A DNA stretch of 64,000 nucleotides from Arsenicibacter sp965247375 (GTDB lineage Bacteria > Bacteroidota > Bacteroidia > Cytophagales > Spirosomataceae): positions 11,138 through 75,137 of the forward strand of contig CBDFHU010000078.1 in NCBI GenBank assembly GCA_965247375.1, in the 5' to 3' direction. The position numbers were made by a program, and so were the translations under genes. Positions 38,039 through 47,562 of the stretch are shown in pieces. Positions within the stretch are counted from its first letter, which is position 1, and each line of letters opens with the position of its first letter. The notes under the pieces were generated by a model. That model saw nothing but the letters and a program-made list of their open reading frames with translations. It searched no databases and was not told where the DNA came from.

Positions 38039-38485
38039 TCAGCCTTCCCACGACAAAATACTCCGGTTCAGGTCGCGGAAGCCCAGCGACTCGTAAAGCT
38101 GTTTGGCGCGGGGATTATACGATTCTGTCTGGAGGTGGAGGGCTTGCAGCCCCGACTGCCGGGCTTTCTGCTGGATTTCTGTCAGGACGGCGCGGCCCAG
38201 ACCGAGGCTGCGGTAGGTTTCGCGGATAAAAAACTCATCGACCAGGGCATAATGGCCCCCAAACTCAAAGCTGTAGCCGTTGGTAAGTGCCAGATACCCC
38301 GCCAGTTTCGTTTCGTGGTATACCATCCAGATGGCGCCGAGGGCAGGGGTAGCCAGAAATTCGGCCAGCATACGCCGGTGCCGCCCGTGTTCGTAGGGAT
38401 ACCCGAAAAGGTCGTAAAACTCCTTGACAATGATCTGTAGAGGTTCCAGATCAGCGGGGCCGGCCTGTCGGATAATCGGGGACAT
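38039..38485 (-). CDS. GNAT family N-acetyltransferase
   Basis: 148 residues from the ATG at 38485 (MSPIIRQAGPADL). Single GNAT domain: the acetyl-CoA pyrophosphate loop is YRSLGLGRAVLTEIQQKA (R-x-x-G-x-G/A), preceded by ALVDEFFIRETYR and followed by LHLQTESYNPRAKQLYESLGF. The acceptor is unknown; the architecture is that of small-molecule or peptide N-acetyltransferases. It stands alone, with 237 and 196 bases of flanking spacer in which I see no gene. Confidence 0.9.
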   Translation of the reverse strand: MSPIIRQAGPADLEPLQIIVKEFYDLFGYPYEHGRHRRMLAEFLATPALGAIWMVYHETKLAGYLALTNGYSFEFGGHYALVDEFFIRETYRSLGLGRAVLTEIQQKARQSGLQALHLQTESYNPRAKQLYESLGFRDLNRSILSWEG

Positions 38486-38681
38486 GTTACTGTAGCAGGG
38501 TTTGTAAGGCATTGACTGCACTAAAAGTAATACCTATCCGGCCTGCCTCACAAAGGATAGTCGATAAAAAATAGCCGCCTGTCGATTTATTGCGATGATT
38601 AAGAGGATGCTAATCACAAACCTGAAGGCTTGTAGGACTTTTATTGTATTTTTGACGGATTTACCCAAAAAGTGTTCATCA

Positions 38682-40064
38682 ATGAAATACACAGCCTGGT
38701 CGCTTTTGTTTTTGCTTCCTGCTATAGCGTATAGTCAACAACAGCCTACCCCCGTTCAACGCGCCCTTCACCGAACCGAAACGGTAGCTTCTGTTCCTCA
38801 GTTGGGAGAGCAACTGAATCTGAAAGATGCCATTGCGATGGCCCTGGAAAAGGATTATCAGATTAAAGTCGCCAAAACCCAGGAACAGATTGCGCGCAAC
38901 AACCGGATTCCGGGTAATGCCGGTCTGTTACCAACAATTACCGGTAACATAAACACCAACGGGTCACTGCAAAACCTGAATCAGGGCTTTCTGGATAACC
39001 TGCGCCCACGGCAGACAGCTAACGGCGTATTTAACCGGACGGGTGTGTTCGGCGTGAACGCAAACTATACCCTCTTTAATGGCTTTTCGAACTTTATTAC
39101 CTACGACCAACTGGGCGATCTGGTACAAATCAGTGAGGTAAATACCCGCTTAAATATTGAGACGACTATTGCCAGCGTTGCTACTGCTTACTATGATGTG
39201 GTAAGGCAGCTTCAACAGATTCTGGCCCTCCGGCAGGCCCTGAATATTTCGCGGGAACGACTGGAACTGGCCCGGGCAAACTATGAAGTCGGCACCCGGT
39301 CGAAGGTAGATTTTCTGAGCGCCCAGGTCGATTACAATGCCGATAGTTCGGCCCTGGTATCGCAGGAGCAGACCCTGCGGAATGCAAAAATTCTGCTGAA
39401 CAGCCTGATCGTCCGGGACCCGTCGACGGAGTTTGCTGTTCGGGACACTATTCTGGTGAAAACGAATCTGGTCGCCGATGACCTCCGGCAGTCGCTGTTC
39501 GAAAATAACCCGTTGCTGGTAAATGCCAAGCTCAATCGCCGTGTTGCCGACCGGAATACGCAGATTGCCCGTGCTTCCCGCCTGCCCACGGTCAACTTAC
39601 AGACAGGGTATAACTATACCCGGATCGACAACCAGGGTGGGTTCGGTATCGGTAATGCCCGTAATACTGGTCTGACCTATAACATTCAGGCAGCGATTCC
39701 GATCTTTAACGGCGGAAATATCAAACGGGCTGTCGCCAACGCCAAAGCCAGTGAACTGATTGCTGAATACCAGGAGGCTGATCAGAAAGTTGTTCTGCAA
39801 CAAGCGTTCGATCAGACCTATACCCAATACCGCAATAGTCTGACCCTGTTGAACCTGGAATTGACCAATTACCAGATTGCGATTCAGAATATCGACATTG
39901 CCTATGAGCGTTACCGCGTAGGGAACTCAACCGCTGTCGAGTTCCGTGATGTACAACGGAATGCAGTGGCGGCCCAGGCGCGTCTGATCAATGCCGAATA
40001 TACAGCCAAAGCCGCCGAAATCGAACTCCTCCGTCTGAGCAGTACGATTGCACAGGGACTGTAA
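38682..40064 (+). CDS. TolC family outer-membrane efflux protein
   Basis: 460 residues from the ATG at 38682, giving a signal peptide (MKYTAWSLLFLLPAIAYSQ). Two repeats of the outer-membrane efflux protein domain: LNLKDAIAMALEKDYQIKVA opens the first, and long heptad-like helices (LRQALNISRERLELARANYE and VGTRSKVDFLSAQVDYN) are followed by strand segments. The C-terminal half repeats the pattern (YRVGNSTAVEFRDVQRNAVA). Trimers form the outer-membrane and periplasmic tunnel of type I or RND efflux. No membrane-fusion or inner-membrane pump gene is adjacent, so the partner is elsewhere. The 3' flank has a hairpin with a T7 run (40063-40139). Confidence 0.92.
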   Translation: MKYTAWSLLFLLPAIAYSQQQPTPVQRALHRTETVASVPQLGEQLNLKDAIAMALEKDYQIKVAKTQEQIARNNRIPGNAGLLPTITGNINTNGSLQNLNQGFLDNLRPRQTANGVFNRTGVFGVNANYTLFNGFSNFITYDQLGDLVQISEVNTRLNIETTIASVATAYYDVVRQLQQILALRQALNISRERLELARANYEVGTRSKVDFLSAQVDYNADSSALVSQEQTLRNAKILLNSLIVRDPSTEFAVRDTILVKTNLVADDLRQSLFENNPLLVNAKLNRRVADRNTQIARASRLPTVNLQTGYNYTRIDNQGGFGIGNARNTGLTYNIQAAIPIFNGGNIKRAVANAKASELIAEYQEADQKVVLQQAFDQTYTQYRNSLTLLNLELTNYQIAIQNIDIAYERYRVGNSTAVEFRDVQRNAVAAQARLINAEYTAKAAEIELLRLSSTIAQGL

Positions 40065-40190
40065 TAAAGAGCGAAAGAGATAAAGAGTGAAAGAGCGAAG
40101 GAACAGGCAGAATCCTCTTCTTTCGCTCTTTATTTTTTTGCTGCGAACGCGGTCGCTCTTTCATTCTTCCGCTCTTTCACTCTTTGCTAT
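40063..40190. repeat. GAAAGAG-type palindromic element acting as terminator
   Basis: Nested inverted repeats of AAAGAGCGAAAGAG type between the TolC-like and esterase genes. AATAAAGAGCGAAAGA (from 40063) pairs with CTTTCGCTCTTTATT ending at 40133, followed by T7. A second pair is AGAGTGAAAGAGCG (40084-40097) with its complement (40170-40183). The strands are purine/pyrimidine-skewed. Confidence 0.65.
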
Positions 40191-40191
40191 A

Positions 40192-41133
40192 TTATCTCTC
40201 AAAACCTCTGGCAATGAATTCCAGGGCGGCGGGCAGGCCGGTGCGCCAGTAGCTCCAGGTATGGGCGCCGTCGCGGGCGCGGTATTCATGCGGGATTTTA
40301 CGCTGTAGCAGGGATAAGTGTAATTCGGCATTGCCCTGGCTGAGGGCATCGTCGTCGCCGCAGTCGAGGTACCAGCGCACCTGCTTCAGATCACCCTCCG
40401 GTGCAGATTTAGAAAGCGTCAGCGGGCTGTTGCGCTTCCAGTGAACCGAGATCCGGTCTTCGCCTTTCAGATCCGGCCCCAGCAGAACACTATACCGGCG
40501 GTTGTAGCCTTCATCATCCATCGCCTTCAGGGTTTCATCGCTCCGGACGGCCGCACTCATCGCCGCCGCCGCACTGAACAGTTCGGGGTGGTGCATCGCC
40601 AGCAGCAACGAGCCGTGACCACCCATCGACAGCCCCGAAATGGCCCGGAACTCACGATTGGCCCGCGTCCGGTACGTCTTATCGATATAGGAAATCAGCT
40701 CCTGCACAAACATGTCTTCGTACCGGTATTTATTCTGGTAGTCATTCATATACCACGTTTTAGCGGCGTCGGGCATCACAATGATCATCGGCGGCAGATG
40801 CCCTGTCCTGATTTGCTCGTCCATAATGCGGTCTACTTCGCCGAACTGAATCCAGCTGGTTTCATCATCGCCCAGGCCGTGGAGCAGGTATACGACCGGA
40901 TAACGGCGGTTGGACGTGTAGTAATCAGGCGGTAAATAAACCGAGTATTTAACCGGCGCATTGAGCAGGGTACTGCCCATTGACATGCTTTCCAGCAGGC
41001 GGGTTTGCGGAGCGGTAACCACCGGAATCGGGCCGCTGGCGGGCTCCGGTAGTGAATTCCGCCGCCGCGATTGACCGCTGGAAATCGCAACAGTCAAAAT
41101 AAGTAAGGATACGGTTAGAAAAATATGTTTCAT
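40192..41133 (-). CDS. Esterase D/feruloyl-esterase-like secreted alpha/beta hydrolase
   Basis: 313 residues with a signal peptide (to about 20). Alpha/beta-hydrolase core: VVYLLHGLGDDETSWIQ (oxyanion region), PMIIVMPDAAKTWYMND, nucleophile elbow FRAISGLSMGGHGSLLLA with Ser in G-L-S-M-G, catalytic Asp in WYLDCGDDD, and His in YRARDGAHTWSYWR. This is the esterase-like (Esterase_phd/FrsA-type) family seen in xylan or feruloyl esterases and in tributyrin-type esterases. The substrate is uncertain. Convergent with tolC and divergent from the beta-galactosidase gene 187 bases away, it could belong to plant polysaccharide degradation. Confidence 0.9.
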   Translation of the reverse strand: MKHIFLTVSLLILTVAISSGQSRRRNSLPEPASGPIPVVTAPQTRLLESMSMGSTLLNAPVKYSVYLPPDYYTSNRRYPVVYLLHGLGDDETSWIQFGEVDRIMDEQIRTGHLPPMIIVMPDAAKTWYMNDYQNKYRYEDMFVQELISYIDKTYRTRANREFRAISGLSMGGHGSLLLAMHHPELFSAAAAMSAAVRSDETLKAMDDEGYNRRYSVLLGPDLKGEDRISVHWKRNSPLTLSKSAPEGDLKQVRWYLDCGDDDALSQGNAELHLSLLQRKIPHEYRARDGAHTWSYWRTGLPAALEFIARGFER

Positions 41134-41319
41134 GCTGATTGTAGACTATTGCCGGCTATGTGGTTAATTTTAGGTTGTTTTATTGTTAATTCATAAACCA
41201 TGAGCGGTTTGCCCGCAGGTATAACTGCTTGTTTTAACGAAATTTGCTGTAAAACGCATATATAAGAAAACTTACGTATAGCTATTTCCGTACGTGTTCA
41301 GGCTACTGTAACTTATCCC

Positions 41320-44300
41320 ATGAGAAAAAGACATATACTCGCTCTCTGTTCCTTATTATTGCCGGCGTATTGTTTTGCCCAGGTGCCGGACTGGGAAAAT
41401 CCGCAGGTTATCAGCCGGAATGTAGAAAAACCACATGCCAGCTTTATCCCTTACCAAACCGAGGCGCAGGCCTTTGAGGGTAAAAACTCGCCTTTTGTTA
41501 AAAGCCTGAACGGCACCTGGAAGTTTCGCTGGCTTAAAAATCCGGCAGCAGTGCCTCCGAATTTCTACGATCCTTCCACGCCGGACCAGAACTGGGATAA
41601 TCTGCCTGTACCGTCGAACTGGCAGGTCGTCGGGGCGCGGGAAGGCCGTCCGTACGATCGCCCGATCTTCACCAATATTAAACATCCGTTTCCGGCAACA
41701 CCACCGCGCATTCAGGCGGATACTAACAGCGTTGGTTTGTACCGGACACGCTTTACGACCCCGGCCAACTGGCAGGATCAGGAAGTATATCTGCATTTTG
41801 CCGGTGTGCAATCGGCCTGTTATGTATACCTGAACGGTCAGCAGATCGGCTATCACGAGGATGGTATGACGCCAGCTGAATTCCGGATTACCGATCAGAT
41901 ACGGCCGGGCGGCGGCGAAAACGTACTGGCTGTCGAAGTCATTAACTGGTCAGACGGCAGCTACCTTGAGGATCAGGATTTCTGGCGGTTGTCGGGTATT
42001 TACCGTGATGTATTTCTGGTGGCTAAGCCCCGCCTGCACATCCGTGATGTGCAGATTATCACGGATCTCGATGAGCAGTACAAGGATGCTACCCTTAAAG
42101 TTTCTGCCTATCTGCGCAACCTGACCGGCCGCGCTGACCTGACGAACCAGTTCCGGATTACTCTCTACGATCCGGCCCGTAAACCGGTATTCAGTGAAAA
42201 ACTGACGGCGGCCGATGCCGTAGGTACCGACATGGATAAAATGTTCCGGATTACAAAGCCGGTTACGGCTCCGGCACTCTGGACGGCAGAAACCCCGAAT
42301 CTGTATACTTTGAGCCTACAACTGCTGAATGCCGACGGACAGACTATCGAAACCATTACGCAGCGCATTGGATTCCGTGAGGTGACGATGGGCCGCGGGC
42401 AACTGCTGCTTAATGGCAAGGCTGTGACTTTCAAAGGCGTCAACCGGCATGAGTTTGACCCGACGACCGGCCGCGTGATCAGCCGCGAAAGCATGGTCCG
42501 CGATATTCTGCTGATGAAGCAGCACAACATCAACGCTGTCCGGACTTCACATTACCCGAACGCTACGGAATGGTATGATCTCTGCGATGAATACGGGCTT
42601 TATGTAATTGACGAAGCCAATATTGAAAGCCATGATTTATGGGGTAAGGGCGTTATTCTGGCCAACATGCCGGAGTGGCGTGATGCGTTTATTGCCCGTG
42701 GCCGGGCGATGGTTGAGCGGGATAAAAACCACCCGTCCATTGTGATCTGGTCACTGGGGAATGAGTCAGGTATGGGCCAGAACTTTCTCGATATGGCCGA
42801 ACTGATCCGCGTTGTTGATCCGTCACGACCTATTCATTACGAAGGCCGTGCGCCCTACACACCAACTTCGCTGTCGAATTTTGACATTATTTCGACCATG
42901 TATCCGTCAGTCAATGACATGCTGACGCTGATGGAGAAGGACCCGAACCGGCCGGTAATTGTCTGCGAATATGCACATGGCATGGGCAACAGCATCGGCA
43001 ACCTGAAAGATTACTGGAATGCGATTGATAAATACCCGCGCCTCCAGGGCGGTTTCATCTGGGATTGGGTAGACCAGGGCCTGCGGCTGAAGAACAAGGC
43101 AGGGCAGGAGTACACCGCCCACATCAATTACATCGACGGAGCTAATGCGGGGGATGGTCTGGTGAACCCCGACCGTATACCGCAGCCGGAAATCAATGAG
43201 GTAAAATACGTTTATCAGTACATTAAGATCGGGACGCAGGGAGCTGTTTCGGCCGAGCAGCAGACCGATATCTCAGCCCGGATTACGCTTAAAAATACGT
43301 ACGGTTTTCTGGGCCTCGATCAGTTTAAACTTGAATGGGCGCTGATCCGGAACGGAGAAGCGGTGCAGAAAGGTACGGTTGACAACCTGAATGCCCAGCC
43401 GGGACAAACCCAGCTGGTAGCCCTGCCGCTGCGGTTGCCGGCGGGTATGGACAACGGCAGCGAGTACTTCCTGAACGTGAATGTGGTTACCAAACAGGCA
43501 GCAGCCTGGGCGCCGGCCGGCCATACTGTGGCGTCGGAGCAGATTCCGATCCGGACGCGGCCGTCGGGGATGGTACCGATGGGCATCAGCAGCCTGCCAC
43601 CGGTCAAAACCACGGTTTCGCCGGATAAGGTAGTCATCCGTACGAAAGACCTTGTGATGGTTTTCGATAAAAAAGCCGGCGGTTTGTCTGAACTCTTTTA
43701 TTTCGGGAAAAAGGTAATCGAACACGGCTTGCAGCCGGACTTCTGGCGCGTGCCGACGGACAACGACGAAGGGGGCGGGGCGGCTTCATTTGCGGCCCGC
43801 TGGCGTAAAGCGGGTTTAGACACCGCACTGGCCACTCCGGTCGATATGCAGGTACTGGTCAATCAACGTCAGATGGTAACGATCCGCAGCACCAGCGAAG
43901 TGCGGCTCACCGAGGGTAAACTGATCCAGCAGACCGATTACACCGTATTCGGTACCGGCGATGTGCAGGTGTCTGCGACGGTTACGGCCGAGGGTACGGT
44001 GCCGCCGCTGGCGCGGGTAGGTACCCGGCTGGAACTGGCTCCTTCGTTTACCAACATGAAATGGTATGGCCGTGGCCCGTTCGAGAGCTACCGAGACCGT
44101 AAGGAGTCCGCACGCGTTGGTTTGTACAGCGGTAAAGTCGCCGATCAGTATTTTCCGTACATCATGGCGCAGGAAAACGGCAATAAAACGGATGTCCGGT
44201 GGGCACAGATCACAGAAGATTCCGGGCTGGGGGTACTGATTATCAGTAGTCCGGCCAGCCTGTCGTCGTCCGACCGGAATCTGCTCAACATCAATGCCCG

Positions 44301-44556
44301 TGATTATACCGATGAGGCATTGCTGGCGGCCAAAAATCCGGCACAGCAAACGCCGGAACGCGGTAACATTACGCTCGTAAATATTGATATGCAGCAAATG
44401 GGCCTCGGCGGCGATGACAGCTGGTCGCCGCGGACGCATCCGGAATATCAGCTGCCGGCAAACAAAACCTATACGTACTCATTCCGGATCCGGCCGATTG
44501 ATGCCCGTACCAGCGTAACTGACGTGGTGGCGATGCCGTTGCCGCTTTCACGCTGA
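41320..44556 (+). CDS. Glycoside hydrolase family 2 beta-galactosidase (LacZ-like)
   Basis: 1078 residues, LacZ length, with a signal peptide (MRKRHILALCSLLLPAYCFAQ) that places it outside the cytoplasm, unlike E. coli LacZ. Sugar-binding domain (SLNGTWKFRW, VPSNWQ), Ig-like domain, TIM barrel with GVNRHEFDPTTGRVIS, the acid/base Glu 482 in SLGNESGMGQN and the nucleophile Glu 550 in VIVCEYAHGMGNS, then the small beta-galactosidase domains (FWRVPTDNDEGGG and the N/C-terminal GRGPFESYRDRK). It hydrolyses terminal beta-galactosides. It is followed within 16 bases by a propeller gene and then a CotH-type gene in the same direction. Confidence 0.95.
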   Translation: MRKRHILALCSLLLPAYCFAQVPDWENPQVISRNVEKPHASFIPYQTEAQAFEGKNSPFVKSLNGTWKFRWLKNPAAVPPNFYDPSTPDQNWDNLPVPSNWQVVGAREGRPYDRPIFTNIKHPFPATPPRIQADTNSVGLYRTRFTTPANWQDQEVYLHFAGVQSACYVYLNGQQIGYHEDGMTPAEFRITDQIRPGGGENVLAVEVINWSDGSYLEDQDFWRLSGIYRDVFLVAKPRLHIRDVQIITDLDEQYKDATLKVSAYLRNLTGRADLTNQFRITLYDPARKPVFSEKLTAADAVGTDMDKMFRITKPVTAPALWTAETPNLYTLSLQLLNADGQTIETITQRIGFREVTMGRGQLLLNGKAVTFKGVNRHEFDPTTGRVISRESMVRDILLMKQHNINAVRTSHYPNATEWYDLCDEYGLYVIDEANIESHDLWGKGVILANMPEWRDAFIARGRAMVERDKNHPSIVIWSLGNESGMGQNFLDMAELIRVVDPSRPIHYEGRAPYTPTSLSNFDIISTMYPSVNDMLTLMEKDPNRPVIVCEYAHGMGNSIGNLKDYWNAIDKYPRLQGGFIWDWVDQGLRLKNKAGQEYTAHINYIDGANAGDGLVNPDRIPQPEINEVKYVYQYIKIGTQGAVSAEQQTDISARITLKNTYGFLGLDQFKLEWALIRNGEAVQKGTVDNLNAQPGQTQLVALPLRLPAGMDNGSEYFLNVNVVTKQAAAWAPAGHTVASEQIPIRTRPSGMVPMGISSLPPVKTTVSPDKVVIRTKDLVMVFDKKAGGLSELFYFGKKVIEHGLQPDFWRVPTDNDEGGGAASFAARWRKAGLDTALATPVDMQVLVNQRQMVTIRSTSEVRLTEGKLIQQTDYTVFGTGDVQVSATVTAEGTVPPLARVGTRLELAPSFTNMKWYGRGPFESYRDRKESARVGLYSGKVADQYFPYIMAQENGNKTDVRWAQITEDSGLGVLIISSPASLSSSDRNLLNINARDYTDEALLAAKNPAQQTPERGNITLVNIDMQQMGLGGDDSWSPRTHPEYQLPANKTYTYSFRIRPIDARTSVTDVVAMPLPLSR

Positions 44557-44572
44557 TCAATCCGTAAAACGC

Positions 44573-45610
44573 ATGAAAAAACTCCTTCTGTGTATGTTGT
44601 TCCCGCTGGCGGGTTTTGCGCAGTGGCAACCGCAGCAAAGCCATACGGATGCCAGTTTCCGGGCCGTATCGGCTGTTAGTAAAGAGGTCGTCTGGATTGG
44701 CGGCACCAAAGGAACGTTTGTCCGGACAACCAACGGTGGCACAAGCTGGCAGGCTGGTACCGTAAAAGGAGCCGAGGCCTGTGACTTCCGCGACGTCCAT
44801 GCCGTGGACGCGCAGACGGCCTATCTGATGGCGGCTGGCCCCGCCGAACAGGGGCAGGCCCGTATTTACAAAACAACCGACGGCGGTAACTCCTGGCAGT
44901 TGCTGTACGAGACTAAGCAAGCCGGTGTATTTTTCGACGGCATCGATTTCTGGACTCCGAATGAGGGCATTGTATTCAGTGACCCGATTGGCGGTAAGTG
45001 GTTTGTGTTGCGCACACAGGACGGCGGGAAGACCTGGCAGCAGGTGCCGTCGGACAATCTGCCGGCAATGGCTACGGGCGAAGCCGCGTTTGCGGCCAGT
45101 GGTACGAGCCTGCTGGCCCGCTCGGGTAGCCAAAAGCAAGTCTGGATTGGTTCCGGGGGCGCAACAACCGGCCGTGTATTCCGGTCGGCCGATGGGGGGA
45201 TAACCTGGTCAGTAGCCGAAACCGGACTGGCAGCCGGACCGAGTGCCGGGGTGTTTGGCCTGTGGTTCAGCAAGGATGGCCGCAAAGGCATTGCCATCGG
45301 CGGCGATTACAAGCAGGAAAAGCTGGTATCAGACAACGTCGCTGTTACACAGGACGGCGGCAAGACCTGGCAACCGGGCGGCGCTACCAATCCGGCAGGT
45401 CTGAAAGAGGCGATCGGCATGCTGACTGCCAACCGGCTGGTGGCGGTCGGGCCCTCGGGAACATGTTATACCGACGATTTCGGCAAGACCTGGACGCCCA
45501 TTGATGAGTCAGGTTATCATGCCATCAGCTGTGCAGGCGGCGCTTGCTGGGCGGTTGGCAGTAAAGGTAAAGTCGCGATGCTGACCCGTGTTCCGAAGGC
45601 GGGGAAGTAA
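44573..45610 (+). CDS. Secreted BNR/Asp-box (Ycf48-like) beta-propeller protein
   Basis: 345 residues with a signal peptide (MKKLLLCMLFPLAGFAQ). Repeated Asp-box motifs: TTNGGTSWQ, TTDGGNSWQ, TQDGGKTWQ (twice), SADGGITWS and a final DFGKTWT. Together they form a six- or seven-bladed propeller like sortilin and Ycf48. There is no sialidase catalytic triad, so an enzyme role is unlikely; it probably binds protein or sugar in the periplasm or cell surface. It starts 16 bases after the beta-galactosidase and is probably co-transcribed with it. Confidence 0.88.
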   Translation: MKKLLLCMLFPLAGFAQWQPQQSHTDASFRAVSAVSKEVVWIGGTKGTFVRTTNGGTSWQAGTVKGAEACDFRDVHAVDAQTAYLMAAGPAEQGQARIYKTTDGGNSWQLLYETKQAGVFFDGIDFWTPNEGIVFSDPIGGKWFVLRTQDGGKTWQQVPSDNLPAMATGEAAFAASGTSLLARSGSQKQVWIGSGGATTGRVFRSADGGITWSVAETGLAAGPSAGVFGLWFSKDGRKGIAIGGDYKQEKLVSDNVAVTQDGGKTWQPGGATNPAGLKEAIGMLTANRLVAVGPSGTCYTDDFGKTWTPIDESGYHAISCAGGACWAVGSKGKVAMLTRVPKAGK

Positions 45611-45699
45611 GGAGGATGTTTTTTTCATGATTGGTTTGCAACGGAAGGGCTGTTGTTTGGCGTAATGCCAGTAACTCCCTTGTAATCAGTTGAACCAAT

Positions 45700-47088
45700 A
45701 TGAAACCTGTCTTCTTAATTACGTTATGCCTCAGTATCTGTTTTTTTGTTTCCTGTCAGAAAACGGTTGATCCGGCCGGCGGATCGGGTAGTACCAGCTC
45801 TACCGATGCCAACCCTGATTGGACAACCGCTTCACACAGTAAAGACGCTGATCCCGATTATACCGTCGTTTTTCCCCAGACGCAGGTCAATACGCTTGAA
45901 ATAACCATGACTGCCGACGACTGGACTGCCATCCGGACCGATATGAAAAAGATCACCGGCAGTGATTTCGGCGCAAATACCGGTGGCGTAGGTGGCGGCG
46001 GCGGCGCCTTTTCGACAACCGAGCCGGCATACGTAGCCGTGACCCTGAAATTCAACGGTAAGACCTGGAATAAGGCTGGCTTCCGGCTAAAGGGTAATTC
46101 CAGCCTGTCGTCAACCTGGCGGTCAGGTATTTACAAGCTGCCGTTCCGGCTGAATATGGACGAGTTTGAGGATACTTACACGGAAATTAAAGACCAGCGG
46201 TTGTACGGCTTTCAGGAGTTGTCGATGTCACCCGGCTTCAAGGATAATTCGCTGATCCGGGAAAAAGCCGGGGCTGATATTTTCCGTATGGCGGGCATAC
46301 CAGCCGCTCAGACAGCGTTTTATAAAGTGTACATCGATTTCGGTTCAGGCAAAAAATACTGCGGGGTATACACTATGGTTGAAGTGGTGGACGATACCAT
46401 GGTAAAAAAACAGTTCGGAGAAGATAAGGGCAATATCTACAAGCCCGAATCGACGTTTGCGACCTTTGTACAATCACAGTTTGAAAAGAAAAACAATAAA
46501 ACCGAAGCCAATTACAGCGATGCTCAGGCATTTATCACCGCGCTGAATGCCGCAAACCGGACAACAAATACCGCTGAGTGGCGTACCAATCTGGAAAAAA
46601 CGCTGAACGTCGATCATTACCTGCGGTATCTTGCTGTGAATAATACCATCGTTAACTGGGATGCGTACGGCGCAATGGCCCACAATCATTATTTCTACAA
46701 TGCTCCGTCAAAGGGCCTGACCTGGATTCCGTGGGATCTGAATGAGTCAATGACGAGCAGTAGCGGCGCCGGGAAAGCCGTGTCGCTGGAAATGACGGAA
46801 GTGACCCGTACCTGGCCGTTAATCCGCTATGTAGCCGACGATCCGGTCTATTATGCGAAATACAAGCAGTATGTGAAGGAGTTTAACGATACGGTCTTTA
46901 CGCCGGCCAAAATGAACGCGCTTTTCGAGCAGTACACAACACTCATTACGCCTTACGTAAACGGTACCGAAAAGGAGCAGGCCCCCTATTCGCATCTGAC
47001 CAGCCTGACCAACTTCACAAGTGCGCTGGCGACGCTGAAGCAGCACGTAACGACCCGGAATCAGGCGGTTGCTGGCTTTGTAAAATAG
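45700..47088 (+). CDS. CotH-like kinase lipoprotein
   Basis: 462 residues. The N-terminus has a lipoprotein signal (LSICFFVSC, lipid Cys near 19) and a Gly/Ser-rich linker. The CotH domain runs from about residue 60: NTLEITMTADDWTAI, AGFRLKGNSSLSSTWRSG, KLPFRLNMDEFED, KDNSLIREKAGADIFR, YCGVYTMVEVVDD and LTWIPWDLNESMTSSSG, whose Asp is at the metal position of the kinase-like active site. CotH proteins are secreted atypical protein kinases in spore formers and fungi; in Bacteroidota the role is unknown. It lies 89 bases after the propeller gene. Confidence 0.9.
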   Translation: MKPVFLITLCLSICFFVSCQKTVDPAGGSGSTSSTDANPDWTTASHSKDADPDYTVVFPQTQVNTLEITMTADDWTAIRTDMKKITGSDFGANTGGVGGGGGAFSTTEPAYVAVTLKFNGKTWNKAGFRLKGNSSLSSTWRSGIYKLPFRLNMDEFEDTYTEIKDQRLYGFQELSMSPGFKDNSLIREKAGADIFRMAGIPAAQTAFYKVYIDFGSGKKYCGVYTMVEVVDDTMVKKQFGEDKGNIYKPESTFATFVQSQFEKKNNKTEANYSDAQAFITALNAANRTTNTAEWRTNLEKTLNVDHYLRYLAVNNTIVNWDAYGAMAHNHYFYNAPSKGLTWIPWDLNESMTSSSGAGKAVSLEMTEVTRTWPLIRYVADDPVYYAKYKQYVKEFNDTVFTPAKMNALFEQYTTLITPYVNGTEKEQAPYSHLTSLTNFTSALATLKQHVTTRNQAVAGFVK

Positions 47089-47092
47089 TCGC

Positions 47093-47506
47093 TTATTTGG
47101 TGCACTCGGAGCAAACCCCCTGAATCAGCAGATTCATTTCCTTAGACTCATACCCCGTTGGCAGGGCCACCTGCGGAATCAACACCTGATCGAGGCAGGT
47201 GGTCTGCCCGCATGCCTGGCACTTAAAGTGAACGTGTTCATGGTGATGATGGCCGTGGGCGCAGGTCTCCCTGCAGAGGGCGTATTTCGGATTGCCTTCG
47301 TCGTCAAGAACTTTGTGCAGCAGGCCCTTGTCGAGAAATGTTCTCAGGGTACGGTATATCGTCACGCGGTCATGATCAGGGCCGAGACCCTGCTCAATAT
47401 CGCCGTGGGAGAGGGCGTGGCCAGCCTTCAGAAACAGATCAAGCACTTCTTCGCGGCTGCTGGTGTGCCGGAGATCAAAGCTTTTGAGCATTTGTGCTGT
47501 AGTCAT
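47093..47506 (-). CDS. Fur family metal-responsive transcriptional regulator
   Basis: 137 residues from the ATG at 47506 (MTTAQMLKSFDLRHTSSREE). The winged-helix DNA-binding half contains LRHTSSREEVLDLFLKAGHA and VTIYRTLRTFLDKGLLHKV. The dimerisation half has the His-rich sensor HGHHHHEHVHFKCQACG and two Cys pairs (C-x2-C at CQAC and CSEC), a structural zinc site. The His cluster HGHHHHEH is typical of Fur-, Zur- or Nur-type sensors; the metal cannot be assigned. It converges with the CotH gene, whose end is 4 bases away. Confidence 0.92.
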   Translation of the reverse strand: MTTAQMLKSFDLRHTSSREEVLDLFLKAGHALSHGDIEQGLGPDHDRVTIYRTLRTFLDKGLLHKVLDDEGNPKYALCRETCAHGHHHHEHVHFKCQACGQTTCLDQVLIPQVALPTGYESKEMNLLIQGVCSECTK

Positions 47507-47562
47507 GGCTGTATATGGTTTGGGTACAGAGTAAGAGACAGTCACCTTACCCTGTAACAAAT

